Below, one piece after another: positions 8,922 through 17,549 of a stretch of DNA of 54,382 nt (the first letter of the stretch is position 1; each line of letters starts with the position of its first letter). The position numbers and the translations under genes are program-made. Location: positions 1-54,382 of the forward strand of contig JABMQN010000069.1 of NCBI GenBank assembly GCA_013203045.1. Direction: 5' to 3'. The notes under the pieces are model-generated. The model was given only the letters and a program-made list of their open reading frames with translations. It made no database searches and had not been told where the DNA came from. This DNA is from Chloroflexota bacterium (GTDB lineage: Bacteria; Chloroflexota; Dehalococcoidia; SZUA-161; SpSt-899).

Positions 8922-8949
8922 GCCTGCCCCGATCAAGGGCAGGCTTTTT
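8922..8949 (+). terminator. Rho-independent terminator after the nifB-mrp block
   Basis: The stem GCCTGCCC (8922-8929) pairs with GGGCAGGC (8937-8944) around a 7-nt loop, followed by five T. It lies 123 bp after the Mrp stop and separates this block from the dsr operon. Confidence 0.85.
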
Positions 8950-9330
8950 GCAACATTTTTGACTATAGTCTACATTAGTATTAGTTATAGTTGATCTGGC
9001 GAAGCCTTGGGAGCAACGGTTCCAAGGTTCAGCCGGGAATATCAGTGTTGTAGAGGGGCTGGTGTATTTTCCGCTCGTAGCAAGAAAGAATCGGTTGAGG
9101 TTAGTCGACGAGAAAGGCTGGGTATCATATAAAAAAGAGAGATAGCACTAGGCATAATTGCCTAGTGTGCGTAGACATTTCTTAGGTCTTTTGTTTAGTT
9201 CCACGATAAGTCTGCCTGCCGATGCTTGCCGAGACTTGGCAGTGATAGGATTAGCAAAGAAGCATCGAGAAGGCGCCCCTCAGGGGCGTTAGTGTTGTAT
9301 GTTGCGTGGCAGGGAATTCAGCGAATTGTT
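8950..9330. other. Non-coding leader region of the dsr operon
   Basis: No convincing gene. A frame open from 9226 has unrelated composition before the RsbRD-like start at 9331. The region holds a perfect inverted repeat (9146-9167), a short G+C hairpin (9274-9288) and a looser CTGCC/GGCAG pair near 9212-9241. No consensus promoter could be picked with confidence. Confidence 0.5.
9146..9167. promoter_or_regulatory. Perfect palindrome upstream of the dsr operon, candidate operator
   Basis: The arms CACTAGGCA (9146-9154) and TGCCTAGTG (9159-9167) are perfect around TAAT. No T-run follows, so it is unlikely to be a terminator. Its place 164 bp before the first gene suits a dimeric regulator, though no regulator gene is adjacent. 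Confidence 0.4.
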
Positions 9331-9888
9331 ATGTTAGAAACCATACTAGCGCAGAAGAAAAAGGCCATTGTTGGTAAATGGCTTGAATTAATAGCAGATT
9401 CATATCCCGCCGGATCAGAGTTTTTTGTTGACAAAGACCAGTTTACCAATCCGGTGGGATATATTTTGTCTTCTGAAATTGAAATCCTCTATGACGAATT
9501 CCTGCACGATCAAATCGATTCTGAGAGAGCGATCATTTCCCTTGAAGAAATAATTAGAAGCAGAGCTGTGCAGGATCGTACACCCGGTGAATCCGTAAAT
9601 TTTGTTTTCCTTTTGAAGGATGTTATTCGAAATGAACTAAAGAGTCAGGCAAAGAACAAAGAGTTTGCTGCCGAGTTGGCGAAGTTGGAAGGCAGAATCG
9701 ATAACCTGGCTTGCCAGGCGTTTAATGTTTACACCGGCTGCCGAGAAAGAATAAATCAAATCAGGATAAATGAGATTAAAAGAGACCGAGACAATGCAAA
9801 CAGGCTACTGGAGAGGTTCGCTCGCAAGTATGGGGATCAAACAGTAGAAGTAGCCGGCGGATATGATAGAAGTGAGGTAACGGAATGA
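9331..9888 (+). CDS. RsbRD N-terminal domain protein preceding dsrM
   Basis: A 185-residue soluble, helical protein resembling the RsbRD_N domain (RsbR-type sensor N-termini), with the opening ILAQKKKAIVGKWLELIADSYP typical of versions found upstream of dsrM in sulfite/sulfate reducers. It starts at ATG 9331, where the recognisable domain begins. The reading frame is open further upstream but without family character. Its stop overlaps the dsrM start by 4 bp (ATGA), so it belongs to the dsr operon. A sensing or assembly role is inferred only from context. Confidence 0.75.
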   Translation: MLETILAQKKKAIVGKWLELIADSYPAGSEFFVDKDQFTNPVGYILSSEIEILYDEFLHDQIDSERAIISLEEIIRSRAVQDRTPGESVNFVFLLKDVIRNELKSQAKNKEFAAELAKLEGRIDNLACQAFNVYTGCRERINQIRINEIKRDRDNANRLLERFARKYGDQTVEVAGGYDRSEVTE

Positions 9889-10817
9889 GCACCTTGTTTG
9901 GAGTGATACTACCGTATGCGGCAATTGCGATATTCATTCTTGGGATACTTTATAAAGTAGTTAAGTGGGGTAGATCGGCGGTGCCGTTTAGAATCCCCAC
10001 TACCTGTGCTCAGGCGGAGACTCTCCCGTGGATTAAGCGGAAACCTCATGAGAAGCTCGATAATCCTTCCAATAATCTCGCTATGGTTGGCAGAATGCTC
10101 CTAGAAGTTCTCATCTTCCGTTCTTTGTGGCGCAATACGAGGGCTGAAATCAAAGCAGACAAACAGAAATTGATCTATAGTGGCAGCAAATTCCTCTGGT
10201 TGTTCGGTTTACTCTTCCATTGGTCTCTGCTGGTCATCTTGATCAGGCACTGCCGGTTGTTTTTCGAACCCGTACCATGGATATTGGATGTAGTCGAGAA
10301 CATAGACGGTATGTTCGAAATAGTGATACCCACTTTGTACCTGACTGATATCATTATTCTGCTAGCCGTAACATATCTCTTCTTCAGAAGGGTCGTTTTC
10401 TCGCAAATGCGGTACATTTCATTGCTGGCTGACTATTTTGCATTGTTGTTAATTGGTGGCGTGGCAGTAACCGGAGTTTGTCTGAGAATATTCTTCCACA
10501 CCGATGTTGAGGCAGTGAAAGAACTGGCGATGAGTGTTCTTAGATTCTCGCCAGAAGTGCCGGAGCAGTCCATCAGTTGGCTTTTCTATTTACACCTGGC
10601 AATGGTATGCACATTGCTTGCTTATTTCCCATTCAGTAAGTTGATGCATGCCGCAGGTATCTTTTTCAGCCCTACCAGAAATATGGCGAATACTAATCGG
10701 GTCAAGAGGCATGTTAATCCTTGGGACTATCCTGTCAAAGTACATCCTTATCATGAGTATGAAGAAGAGTTCCACGATAAGATGGAACAGGCAGGGCTGC
10801 CCCTGGAAAAGGAGTAG
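9885..10817 (+). CDS. dsrM: DsrM, membrane cytochrome b subunit of DsrMKJOP
   Basis: A 310-residue integral membrane protein of the NarI-like di-heme cytochrome b type. Hydrophobic segments are visible near residues 5-24, 105-122, 148-167, 182-205 and 235-253, with histidines in or next to several of them (for example LLFHWSLLVILIRH and FYLHLAM). DsrM exchanges electrons between menaquinol and DsrK at the cytoplasmic face. The C-terminal tail is hydrophilic. It overlaps the previous gene by 4 bp and ends 6 bp before dsrK. Confidence 0.9.
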   Translation: MSTLFGVILPYAAIAIFILGILYKVVKWGRSAVPFRIPTTCAQAETLPWIKRKPHEKLDNPSNNLAMVGRMLLEVLIFRSLWRNTRAEIKADKQKLIYSGSKFLWLFGLLFHWSLLVILIRHCRLFFEPVPWILDVVENIDGMFEIVIPTLYLTDIIILLAVTYLFFRRVVFSQMRYISLLADYFALLLIGGVAVTGVCLRIFFHTDVEAVKELAMSVLRFSPEVPEQSISWLFYLHLAMVCTLLAYFPFSKLMHAAGIFFSPTRNMANTNRVKRHVNPWDYPVKVHPYHEYEEEFHDKMEQAGLPLEKE

Positions 10818-10823
10818 AACAAA

Positions 10824-12455
10824 GTGTCAGATGAAGTTACTAGCCGAGAAGAACTGCTAAAAACCATAGATTACGTACCTGCACAGCAGGATTTGTACAA
10901 GCCAAATTTGGAATTCAGGCCAGGCACATGGAATTATCCTGCCAATCCCAAAAAGATGGAGCATTTGGAGCTTCCATATCCGAGGGAATGGAGTCCTCCT
11001 GATCTGGATTGGAAACTCCCGGAGAATTGGAAAGAGATTATTTTAAAAGGGATGGAGGAACGCCTTAACAGGTACCGCTCTCTGCGTGTATATTTGGATA
11101 TCTGTGTGAGGTGCGGGGCTTGTGCTGACAAATGTCATTTTTACCTCGGATCAGGTGATCCCAAGAACATGCCAGTGGCTCGAACTGAGCTTATGCGGTC
11201 AGTTTACAGGCGATATTTCACCGTTGGAGGCAAATTGCTTGGCGGAGCTGCCGGGGGACGGGAACTGACAGAGGATGTCCTCAAAGAGTGGTTCTACTAT
11301 TATTATCAGTGCACCGAATGCCGGCGTTGTTCCGTGTTTTGTCCCTATGGCATTGATACTTGTGAAATAACCATGATGGGTAGAGAACTGCTCAATCTGG
11401 TTGGTCTGAATATTAACTGGATTGTTGAGCCGTTATCCAATTGCTTCCGGACAGGGAACCACCTGGGTATTCAGCCTCATGCTTTTGCCGATACCATAGA
11501 GTTTGCAGTGGAGGACGTCGAGGATGTCACTGGTATCAAGGTAGATGCGCCCATGAATAGGAAAGGGGCGGAGATCCTCTTTGTGGTGCCCTCCGCGGAC
11601 TATTTCGCCGAGCCTCACTGGTACACCTTTTTGGGTTATCTGATGCTTTTCCATGAGTTGGGGCTCGATTATACCCTGAGTACATATGCTTCTGAGGGTG
11701 GCAATTTTGGACTGTTCCACTCAGCGGAAATGATGAAACGGTTGAATAATAAAATTTATGCTGAGGCCGAACGCTTAGGAGTTAAGTGGATCCTCGGTGG
11801 CGAATGTGGACATATGTGGCGGGTCATTCATCAATACATGGATACCATCAATGGTCCGGCTGATTTCCTTGAAGTTCCCAAGTCACCGATAACCGGTACA
11901 GTGTTCGAAAACGCTAAGGCCACAAAGATGACTCATATCGCTGAATTCACTGCTGATCTTATCAAAAATAACAAATTGAAGCTGGATCCCAGCCGGAATG
12001 ATCAATGGAAGATCACGTACCATGATTCATGTAACCCTGCCAGGGCTATGGGATTATTAGAAGAGCCACGGTACATTATCAATAATGTGGCAAACAATTT
12101 CTATGAAATGCCGGAGAACACTATAAGGGAGAAGACTTTCTGTTGTGGAAGTGGCTCTGGACTTGGCACTGATGAAAACCTGGAAATGAGGTTGAGAGGC
12201 GGGCTGCCCAGAGGTAATGCGGTTAAGTATGTTAAGGATAGATATGGGGTGAACATTCTCACTTGCATGTGTGCTATTGATAAGGCAACACTTCCGGCTG
12301 TGTGTGATTACTGGGCGGGTGATGTAGCGGTTGGCGGTATTCATGAGCTGGTTGGTAATGCCCTGATAATGAAAGATGAACAAAAGCCCAGAACAGTGGA
12401 TGTGAGAGGTGATCCTCTCCCGAGTGTTGAGGGCTCCGAAGAGGGGGATGAATGA
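10824..12455 (+). CDS. dsrK: DsrK, catalytic CCG-domain Fe-S subunit of DsrMKJOP
   Basis: A 543-residue cytoplasmic Fe-S protein related to HdrD. It has 4Fe-4S motifs CVRCGACADKCH (near residue 92) and CTECRRCSVFCP (near residue 163), then CCG-type motifs including GGECGHMW, YHDSCNPARAMG, FCCGSGSGLG and CMCAIDKA. In characterised organisms DsrK acts on DsrC trisulfide or disulfide, fed by DsrM. It starts at GTG 10824 with GGAG 10 bp upstream. The length is normal for the family, and it overlaps dsrJ by 4 bp (ATGA). Confidence 0.93.
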   Translation: MSDEVTSREELLKTIDYVPAQQDLYKPNLEFRPGTWNYPANPKKMEHLELPYPREWSPPDLDWKLPENWKEIILKGMEERLNRYRSLRVYLDICVRCGACADKCHFYLGSGDPKNMPVARTELMRSVYRRYFTVGGKLLGGAAGGRELTEDVLKEWFYYYYQCTECRRCSVFCPYGIDTCEITMMGRELLNLVGLNINWIVEPLSNCFRTGNHLGIQPHAFADTIEFAVEDVEDVTGIKVDAPMNRKGAEILFVVPSADYFAEPHWYTFLGYLMLFHELGLDYTLSTYASEGGNFGLFHSAEMMKRLNNKIYAEAERLGVKWILGGECGHMWRVIHQYMDTINGPADFLEVPKSPITGTVFENAKATKMTHIAEFTADLIKNNKLKLDPSRNDQWKITYHDSCNPARAMGLLEEPRYIINNVANNFYEMPENTIREKTFCCGSGSGLGTDENLEMRLRGGLPRGNAVKYVKDRYGVNILTCMCAIDKATLPAVCDYWAGDVAVGGIHELVGNALIMKDEQKPRTVDVRGDPLPSVEGSEEGDE

Positions 12456-12853
12456 TGTACGATACGGGCAAAATCGTAGCTGGGATTATCATTTTTCTGG
12501 CAATATTCAGCGTTCCGTTCTGGTATAGCCAGGTGACGGGCGATGCCGAAGAAGTGCCAAATCTGGATCCAGCGCTGGAGTCACTCAAGGCTGAAGGTAA
12601 GCAGTGTGTGGAATCTGTCGACTATATGAGAGCTAAACATATGGACCTGCTCAACACCTGGAGAGATGACGTGGTGCGTGGTGCTGATAGAGAGTATGTA
12701 TCGGAAGAGTACGGTGTCACTTATGATAAAAGCTTGACGGACACCTGCCTTGAACAGTGTCATACGAACAAGAGCGATTTTTGTGATCAGTGTCATACTT
12801 ATGTGAATGTAGAACCGGGATGCTGGGAATGCCACAACATAGTAGGGGAGTAG
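12452..12853 (+). CDS. dsrJ: DsrJ, periplasmic triheme cytochrome c
   Basis: A 133-residue protein with one N-terminal membrane anchor (about residues 7-25) and three heme c sites near the end: CLEQCH (98-103, spaced CX3CH), CDQCH (110-114) and CWECH (123-127). Cys51 in KQCVES matches the position of the cysteine known as an unusual heme ligand in DsrJ. The protein acts outside the membrane in the DsrMKJOP complex. The CX3CH spacing differs from the usual CXXCH and should be compared with other DsrJ proteins. It is tightly packed between dsrK and dsrO. Confidence 0.92.
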   Translation: MMYDTGKIVAGIIIFLAIFSVPFWYSQVTGDAEEVPNLDPALESLKAEGKQCVESVDYMRAKHMDLLNTWRDDVVRGADREYVSEEYGVTYDKSLTDTCLEQCHTNKSDFCDQCHTYVNVEPGCWECHNIVGE

Positions 12854-12856
12854 CAG

Positions 12857-13681
12857 ATGGAAGTTTCAAGACGTGAGTTTCTAAAATTGGCCGGGCTCGC
12901 CTCCGCGGGAGCTGTGGTAACTGCATCTTCCGGTGCGCTTCTGACAGGATGCAGTCCGCTAATTGGGATGGAAGACGAAAGCCTGAATGCCAAAAACATG
13001 GGCATGCTTTTTATTCCCAGCCGATGTGAAGAAGGATGCCATGATTGTATCGATGCATGCAACAAAATGCACAATGTTCCGAAACATGATAATAAAGACC
13101 ATGAGATCAAGTGGATTTGGGAAACTGAGTTCCAGCATGCCTTCACGGAGTACATGGAGAACGAACTACTCAAAGAGCGAATGGAACATATGCCCTTCCT
13201 GGTCATGTGTAACCACTGTGCCAATCCTGCGTGCGTTCGCGTGTGTCCCACGCAGGCCACATTCAGGCGCAAAGACGGATTGGTTTTGATGGACTATCAC
13301 CGGTGTATCGGCTGCCGGTTTTGTGTGGCTGCCTGTCCCTATGGCGCCAGGAGCTTCAATTTTAAGGATCCCCAAAAAGGTCTTCAGAATCCGGTTCCCA
13401 ACCCCAATTTCCCGAAACGCACCAAGGGTGTGGTGGAGAAATGCAACTTCTGCTCCGAACGGGATATTCACGGGCAGTTCGGATCCCCCGAACTTCCCTA
13501 CTGTGTAGAAGCTTGCGCAAACAAAAAAGGAAGCTTAGGAGAATCGGCACTCATCTTTGGAGACCTTAAGGACCCCGAGTTTATCGAGCAGTTTGAAAAA
13601 ATCCAGAAAGATGAAAAACTCATCCCTCTCAGGCGTAAAGAAATCGCTGGAACACAACCGAAGGTCTATTATCTAGTGTAA
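12857..13681 (+). CDS. dsrO: DsrO, Tat-exported Fe-S subunit of DsrMKJOP
   Basis: A 274-residue ferredoxin-type protein with a twin-arginine signal (SRREFLKLAG, residues 4-13) followed by a hydrophobic stretch and a lipobox-like LLTGC, so it may be exported folded and lipid-anchored. Cluster motifs are CEEGCHDCIDAC, CNHCANPACVRVCP, CIGCRFCVAACP and CNFC..CVEAC, consistent with several 4Fe-4S clusters as in NrfC-like subunits. It passes electrons between DsrJ and DsrP. The start is 3 bp after dsrJ. Confidence 0.92.
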   Translation: MEVSRREFLKLAGLASAGAVVTASSGALLTGCSPLIGMEDESLNAKNMGMLFIPSRCEEGCHDCIDACNKMHNVPKHDNKDHEIKWIWETEFQHAFTEYMENELLKERMEHMPFLVMCNHCANPACVRVCPTQATFRRKDGLVLMDYHRCIGCRFCVAACPYGARSFNFKDPQKGLQNPVPNPNFPKRTKGVVEKCNFCSERDIHGQFGSPELPYCVEACANKKGSLGESALIFGDLKDPEFIEQFEKIQKDEKLIPLRRKEIAGTQPKVYYLV

Positions 13682-13691
13682 GGAAGTAGGC

Positions 13692-14861
13692 ATGATAGAG
13701 AAAGCATTAACAGGGAGTAAAAAATACTGGCTGTGGTTGGGTTTTTGTGCCACGCTTTTTGGCGTAGGTGCTGCCTTCTACATTGACCAGCTCTTCAATG
13801 GATTACAAATCACTGGTATGAGCCGGGATGTATCGTGGGGATTCTACCTGGCGAATTTCACCTTCTTTGTTGGTGTAGCGGCTTCCGGTGTGATGCTTGT
13901 ATTACCATTCTATCTACATGATCAGAAAGAATTTGGCAAGATCACTATCCTGGGTGAGTTCCTGGCGGTGGTGGCTTGTGCCATGTGTATCACTTTTGTG
14001 ACTATCGATCTGGGAAGACCTGATAGGCTGGTGAACCTGTTCTTGCATCCTACCCTTAATTCGATTCTGTTCTTTGATATTGTTGTGCTGTCCGGATATA
14101 TGCTGATCAACATAATCGTAGGGTGGTCAATACTGGATGCGGAGCACAAAGGTGAAAAACCACGGCGTTTTGTTAAACCTCTGATTTACATTTCAATTCC
14201 CTGGGCTGCGAGCATTCACACAGTGACCGCATTTATTTATGCGGGTCTTGCTTCGAAGCCGTTCTGGCTTACAGCTATTATGGCGCCACGCTTTTTAGCC
14301 ACGGCGTTTGCGGCTGGTCCTGCGCTACTCATAATCATCTGCTTGATTCTGCGCAAATACACAGACTTTGACCCAGGGAAGGTTGCCATTAAGAAGTTAT
14401 CAACCATTGTGACGTATGCAGCGATTGCCGGCTTCTTTTTCCTTTTGTGTGAATTCTTCACCGCGTTCTATTCGGGTGCTCCTGAGCACACTGCGACGTT
14501 GAAATATCTCATGTTTGGTGAGGGGGGAACCGGTTTGCAGCCCTATATGTGGGGTGTGATGATCGCTACGGTGATCGCAATAGTATTGCTGGTTAACCCT
14601 AAGACAAGGTATCGGGATGATACTCTGGTAATCGCCTGCGTGCTGTTGTTTGTATCCATTTGGATTGACAAAGGGCTGTTGCTGGTTATTCCGGGATTCA
14701 TCCCCAATCCGCTCCACGAGTTCAATCAATACTTCCCCACATTGAAGGAAGCAATCATTACTTTTGGGGTCTGGGGGCTCGGGTGCATGGTGCTGACTGT
14801 CTTATATAAGATAGCTATCTCAGTAAAATTGGAAGTAGGCGATCAGGAGATAGAACACTAG
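13692..14861 (+). CDS. dsrP: DsrP, NrfD-like membrane subunit of DsrMKJOP
   Basis: A 389-residue NrfD/PsrC-type membrane protein with about ten hydrophobic segments spread evenly from residue 15 to 375 and the conserved opening ISMSRDVSWGFYLANFTFFVG pattern (here MSRDVSWGFYLANF). It interacts with quinone and with DsrO. It ends the operon and is followed by a strong terminator, so the dsrMKJOP transcript stops here and no dsrAB or dsrC is attached. Confidence 0.92.
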   Translation: MIEKALTGSKKYWLWLGFCATLFGVGAAFYIDQLFNGLQITGMSRDVSWGFYLANFTFFVGVAASGVMLVLPFYLHDQKEFGKITILGEFLAVVACAMCITFVTIDLGRPDRLVNLFLHPTLNSILFFDIVVLSGYMLINIIVGWSILDAEHKGEKPRRFVKPLIYISIPWAASIHTVTAFIYAGLASKPFWLTAIMAPRFLATAFAAGPALLIIICLILRKYTDFDPGKVAIKKLSTIVTYAAIAGFFFLLCEFFTAFYSGAPEHTATLKYLMFGEGGTGLQPYMWGVMIATVIAIVLLVNPKTRYRDDTLVIACVLLFVSIWIDKGLLLVIPGFIPNPLHEFNQYFPTLKEAIITFGVWGLGCMVLTVLYKIAISVKLEVGDQEIEH

Positions 14862-14887
14862 GGGGATATTCTACCCAGGTTAATCGA

Positions 14888-14922
14888 GAGCCTGTTCGTT
14901 GAACAACGAACAGGCTCTTTTT
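14888..14922 (+). terminator. Strong terminator of the dsr operon
   Basis: A 13-bp perfect stem (14888-14900 with 14905-14917) closes a GAAC tetraloop and is followed by a T-run. It lies 27 bp after the dsrP stop. Confidence 0.92.
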
Positions 14923-15089
14923 ATTATGAGAGAGTTTCGAGCCTCAATAATCAATATTGATGCAAGGTTTCTTCGATTTCCCCCCACATATTTTTGCGTG
15001 TTGTTTCTACCGCAATTTGTATGTCAGCATTCTTGTCCAAAATAAGGAACGCCGACTAAGCTAAATGTAATACATAGAATGACATAGGT

Positions 15090-17054
15090 ATGCGAGCGAA
15101 TAGAACGATGGTACAAAAAATATCTGCCAAGTCGCAAAAAACCCGCGTGAGGAACTTGGACCTGGATCTTTCTCCGCCCAGGAAGCGCAAGAAAAGGAAT
15201 GCTTGGCTGAATGTCCTGCCGGATGATCTCTGGTTGAGCGTCCGTAAGGGCGTGACTGTTCACGCGGCCTTGGAGAAGACGGATCTGGAGCTTGATGGGG
15301 ATTGCGGCAGATTAGGCATATGTGGAAAGTGCAAAATCAGGGTACTTTCTTCGATCGATACGCCATCAGAAGCTGAAGCTAAGTACCTTGACGAAGATGA
15401 AATAAATCAAGGTATTCGCCTTGCCTGCCGTACGCAGATATACGAGGACATGGTGGTATACGTTGGAGAAACCCATCCGGATCAAGAGTATCACCAGATA
15501 CTCAAGAGTGGTCATACAATATTTCCTCCGATTTCCCAACTGGACCCCCTTGTTGATCAGTTACATGTAGTCGTATGTTCAGAACCTAACAGCAATGATG
15601 GAATCTCTGACCTGGATCGGATCAAAATGGCGGTGAGTCCGGAGTATCAAAACATAAAAGCATCGTTACATTGCCTGCGTACTTTGCCGCAGATGTTGAA
15701 GGAAACGAACTATCAGGGAGCCGCAGTAGTCCATGATGGTTGCCTGTTAGGCTGGCGGGATTGGCAGAAAGTGGGACGAGGGTATGGATTGGCCTTTGAT
15801 CTGGGTACCAGCACCTTGGTAGGAAAGCTTATTAATCTCGAAGATGGGAGCGAGGTCTCGGTTGTTTCTCGACTCAATGGGCAGCGTAAATATGGCACAA
15901 ACGTACTTAGCCGACTTCAGTTCGCAAAGGAGCATCCTAATGGTCTACAGTATCTGCATGATCTTCTGATTGATGATGTCAATCGCATTACAAAGCGTTT
16001 ACTGGAGGTAGGAGGAATCGATCCGGAAGATATCTTCATTGCCGTGGCCGCTGGGAATACAACCATGCAGCACATGTTCCTGAATCTGCCACCTCACGGC
16101 ATTGCTGAAGCACCTTTTTCTCCGGTATTGACGGATGGATTGATTGTAAAAGCGGAGGATATGGGCCTCAAACTGAACCCGGAGGCTTTGCTTTATACCA
16201 TGCCTGTGAAGTCCGGGTATGTTGGTGGTGATTTGCTAAGTGTGATTCTGGCTTCTGGTGCTGCCGAACAGGATGATGAAATCATCTTGGGGTTGGATTT
16301 TGGAACAAATGCAGAGATATTCCTGGGAAACCGGAAACGCCTGCTGACGTGTTCTGCTGCAGCGGGTCCCGCTTTGGAGGGTGCGAGAATTTCGCATGGT
16401 ATGATCGCCAAGGCTGGTGCGATAGAAGCTGCATATATCGAGGCAGGAGACGTTCACTACCGTGATGTTGGCAACATCAAACCTAAGGGAATCTGTGGGA
16501 GTGGACTGGTGGATTTGGTGGCTATTTTACTACATATTGGCATTATCAATAACGAGGGTGTGATTGATTACCCGTCAATAAGGATGGGGAGGAAGTTGAG
16601 ATCCAGGATTATAAATCATTCCGAGGTCAAGGATTTTCTCATTGCTTCAGCAGAAGAAAGCTACAATAACAAACCGATTTACCTCACGCAAAAAGATGTC
16701 CGTGAAGTTCAGTTGGCGAAAGCGGCTATTGCCGGTGGTGTTCAAACTCTGATGGATGAAATGGGTGTAGGGGTCGAGGACATTGATAGGATATACCTTG
16801 CTGGTGCTCTTGGAAATTACATTGATCGTGTCAGTGCTATGAGGGTTGGGCTCATTCCCAGGACAAGCCTCAGAAAAGTCAGTTCGTTAGGAAATGCTGC
16901 CAGTACCGGAGCTTCTATGGTTCTCCTATCCAAGAACCACTGGAATATGATAAATGAGATAGCCAAATCCGTTGAGCATATCGAACTCTCTTGCCGAGCG
17001 GACTTCAATCAGTATTTCATTGAGCATATGGATTTCCCCGAAGTGAACTCATAA
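15090..17054 (+). CDS. RACo-like reductive activator of corrinoid proteins (2Fe-2S plus ASKHA domain)
   Basis: A 654-residue protein with an N-terminal plant-type [2Fe-2S] domain (C72, C78, C81, C113), a linker region and a C-terminal ASKHA ATPase domain of the DUF4445 family (LAFDLGTSTLVG near residue 232, LGLDFGTNAEIF near 398, AGALGNYID near the end). Such proteins use ATP to drive one-electron reduction of inactive Co(II) corrinoid proteins, as for the corrinoid Fe-S protein of the Wood-Ljungdahl pathway. The first 35 residues are very basic and unlike the family. A start at 15108 is also possible. Its target is not in the window, but MeaB follows. Confidence 0.85.
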   Translation: MRANRTMVQKISAKSQKTRVRNLDLDLSPPRKRKKRNAWLNVLPDDLWLSVRKGVTVHAALEKTDLELDGDCGRLGICGKCKIRVLSSIDTPSEAEAKYLDEDEINQGIRLACRTQIYEDMVVYVGETHPDQEYHQILKSGHTIFPPISQLDPLVDQLHVVVCSEPNSNDGISDLDRIKMAVSPEYQNIKASLHCLRTLPQMLKETNYQGAAVVHDGCLLGWRDWQKVGRGYGLAFDLGTSTLVGKLINLEDGSEVSVVSRLNGQRKYGTNVLSRLQFAKEHPNGLQYLHDLLIDDVNRITKRLLEVGGIDPEDIFIAVAAGNTTMQHMFLNLPPHGIAEAPFSPVLTDGLIVKAEDMGLKLNPEALLYTMPVKSGYVGGDLLSVILASGAAEQDDEIILGLDFGTNAEIFLGNRKRLLTCSAAAGPALEGARISHGMIAKAGAIEAAYIEAGDVHYRDVGNIKPKGICGSGLVDLVAILLHIGIINNEGVIDYPSIRMGRKLRSRIINHSEVKDFLIASAEESYNNKPIYLTQKDVREVQLAKAAIAGGVQTLMDEMGVGVEDIDRIYLAGALGNYIDRVSAMRVGLIPRTSLRKVSSLGNAASTGASMVLLSKNHWNMINEIAKSVEHIELSCRADFNQYFIEHMDFPEVNS

Positions 17055-17190
17055 CTACGAATTTAGGTCTCCACGCGGTCTGGAGTACTAACCAAAGCTG
17101 TCTGAGGCCAGTCCACCACTCATTTTTTAGATACTCAATTGTTATAAAATAGCCCCTGTGTGTGTCATTGCTCATTTTAATGCGGGAAAC

Positions 17191-17266
17191 CCCTCACTAA
17201 TCCCCCTTCAAAGGGGGACACAGGGGGATGTTATTCCCCAATTCACTCCAGTATTGTTGATCCTAT
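17191..17266 (-). repeat. Dispersed repeat, copy 1 (inverted relative to copy 2)
   Basis: Its reverse complement matches 25299-25374 over about 75 bp with few differences, including GGAGTGAATTGG, AATAACATCCCCC, CTGTGTCCCCC and the AAGGGGGATTA end. The core is a palindrome of C5TT and AAG5. Neither copy codes for protein. Confidence 0.7.
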
Positions 17267-17479
17267 CCAATCTTTGCCCCTCGTTACGGCTGGCCTGAGT
17301 TTGTAGCCGCCATAGGCGGTAGCCGAAGGTGGCCTCGGCTGCCCTAATGCACCTCGGGGCCTGCGGCCCTATAACCCCGCAAGAGACTCTACCCGTTTCA
17401 TTCTTCGTGTTTCGGTGAGATGGATGGGTGATTGTTCCTCGTTTTGCATCAGGCGTTCTGTTTTGGTTTCAAAGTTCCT

Positions 17480-17508
17480 TTGCGCCGCATGTCGACGTGT
17501 GATAATAT
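17480..17508 (+). promoter_or_regulatory. Probable sigma-70-type promoter of meaB
   Basis: TTGCGC (17480-17485), a 17-bp spacer and TAATAT (17503-17508) lie 42 bp before the meaB start. The match is by eye only. Confidence 0.5.
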
Positions 17509-17549
17509 GGGGACCAGTGAAGGTAATCCAAAGTAAAAGGTAAATTGGA

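Larger units (their letters stand above)
17055..17549. other. Intergenic region between the RACo-like gene and meaB
   Basis: There is no gene. It contains a repeat element (about 17191-17266) whose reverse complement recurs at 25299-25374, a degenerate hairpin-rich stretch (17280-17350), and a promoter just before meaB. Confidence 0.6.

Noticed and set aside
9226-9330. N-terminal extension of the RsbRD-type protein
   Set aside because: The frame is open but the 35 residues are Arg/Ser-rich and unlike the family, and cover a hairpin. ATG 9331 starts at the recognisable domain.
14862-15089. Cobalamin riboswitch before the RACo-like gene
   Set aside because: Only a terminator and unstructured A/T-rich sequence were seen. 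No B12-box-like core was found.
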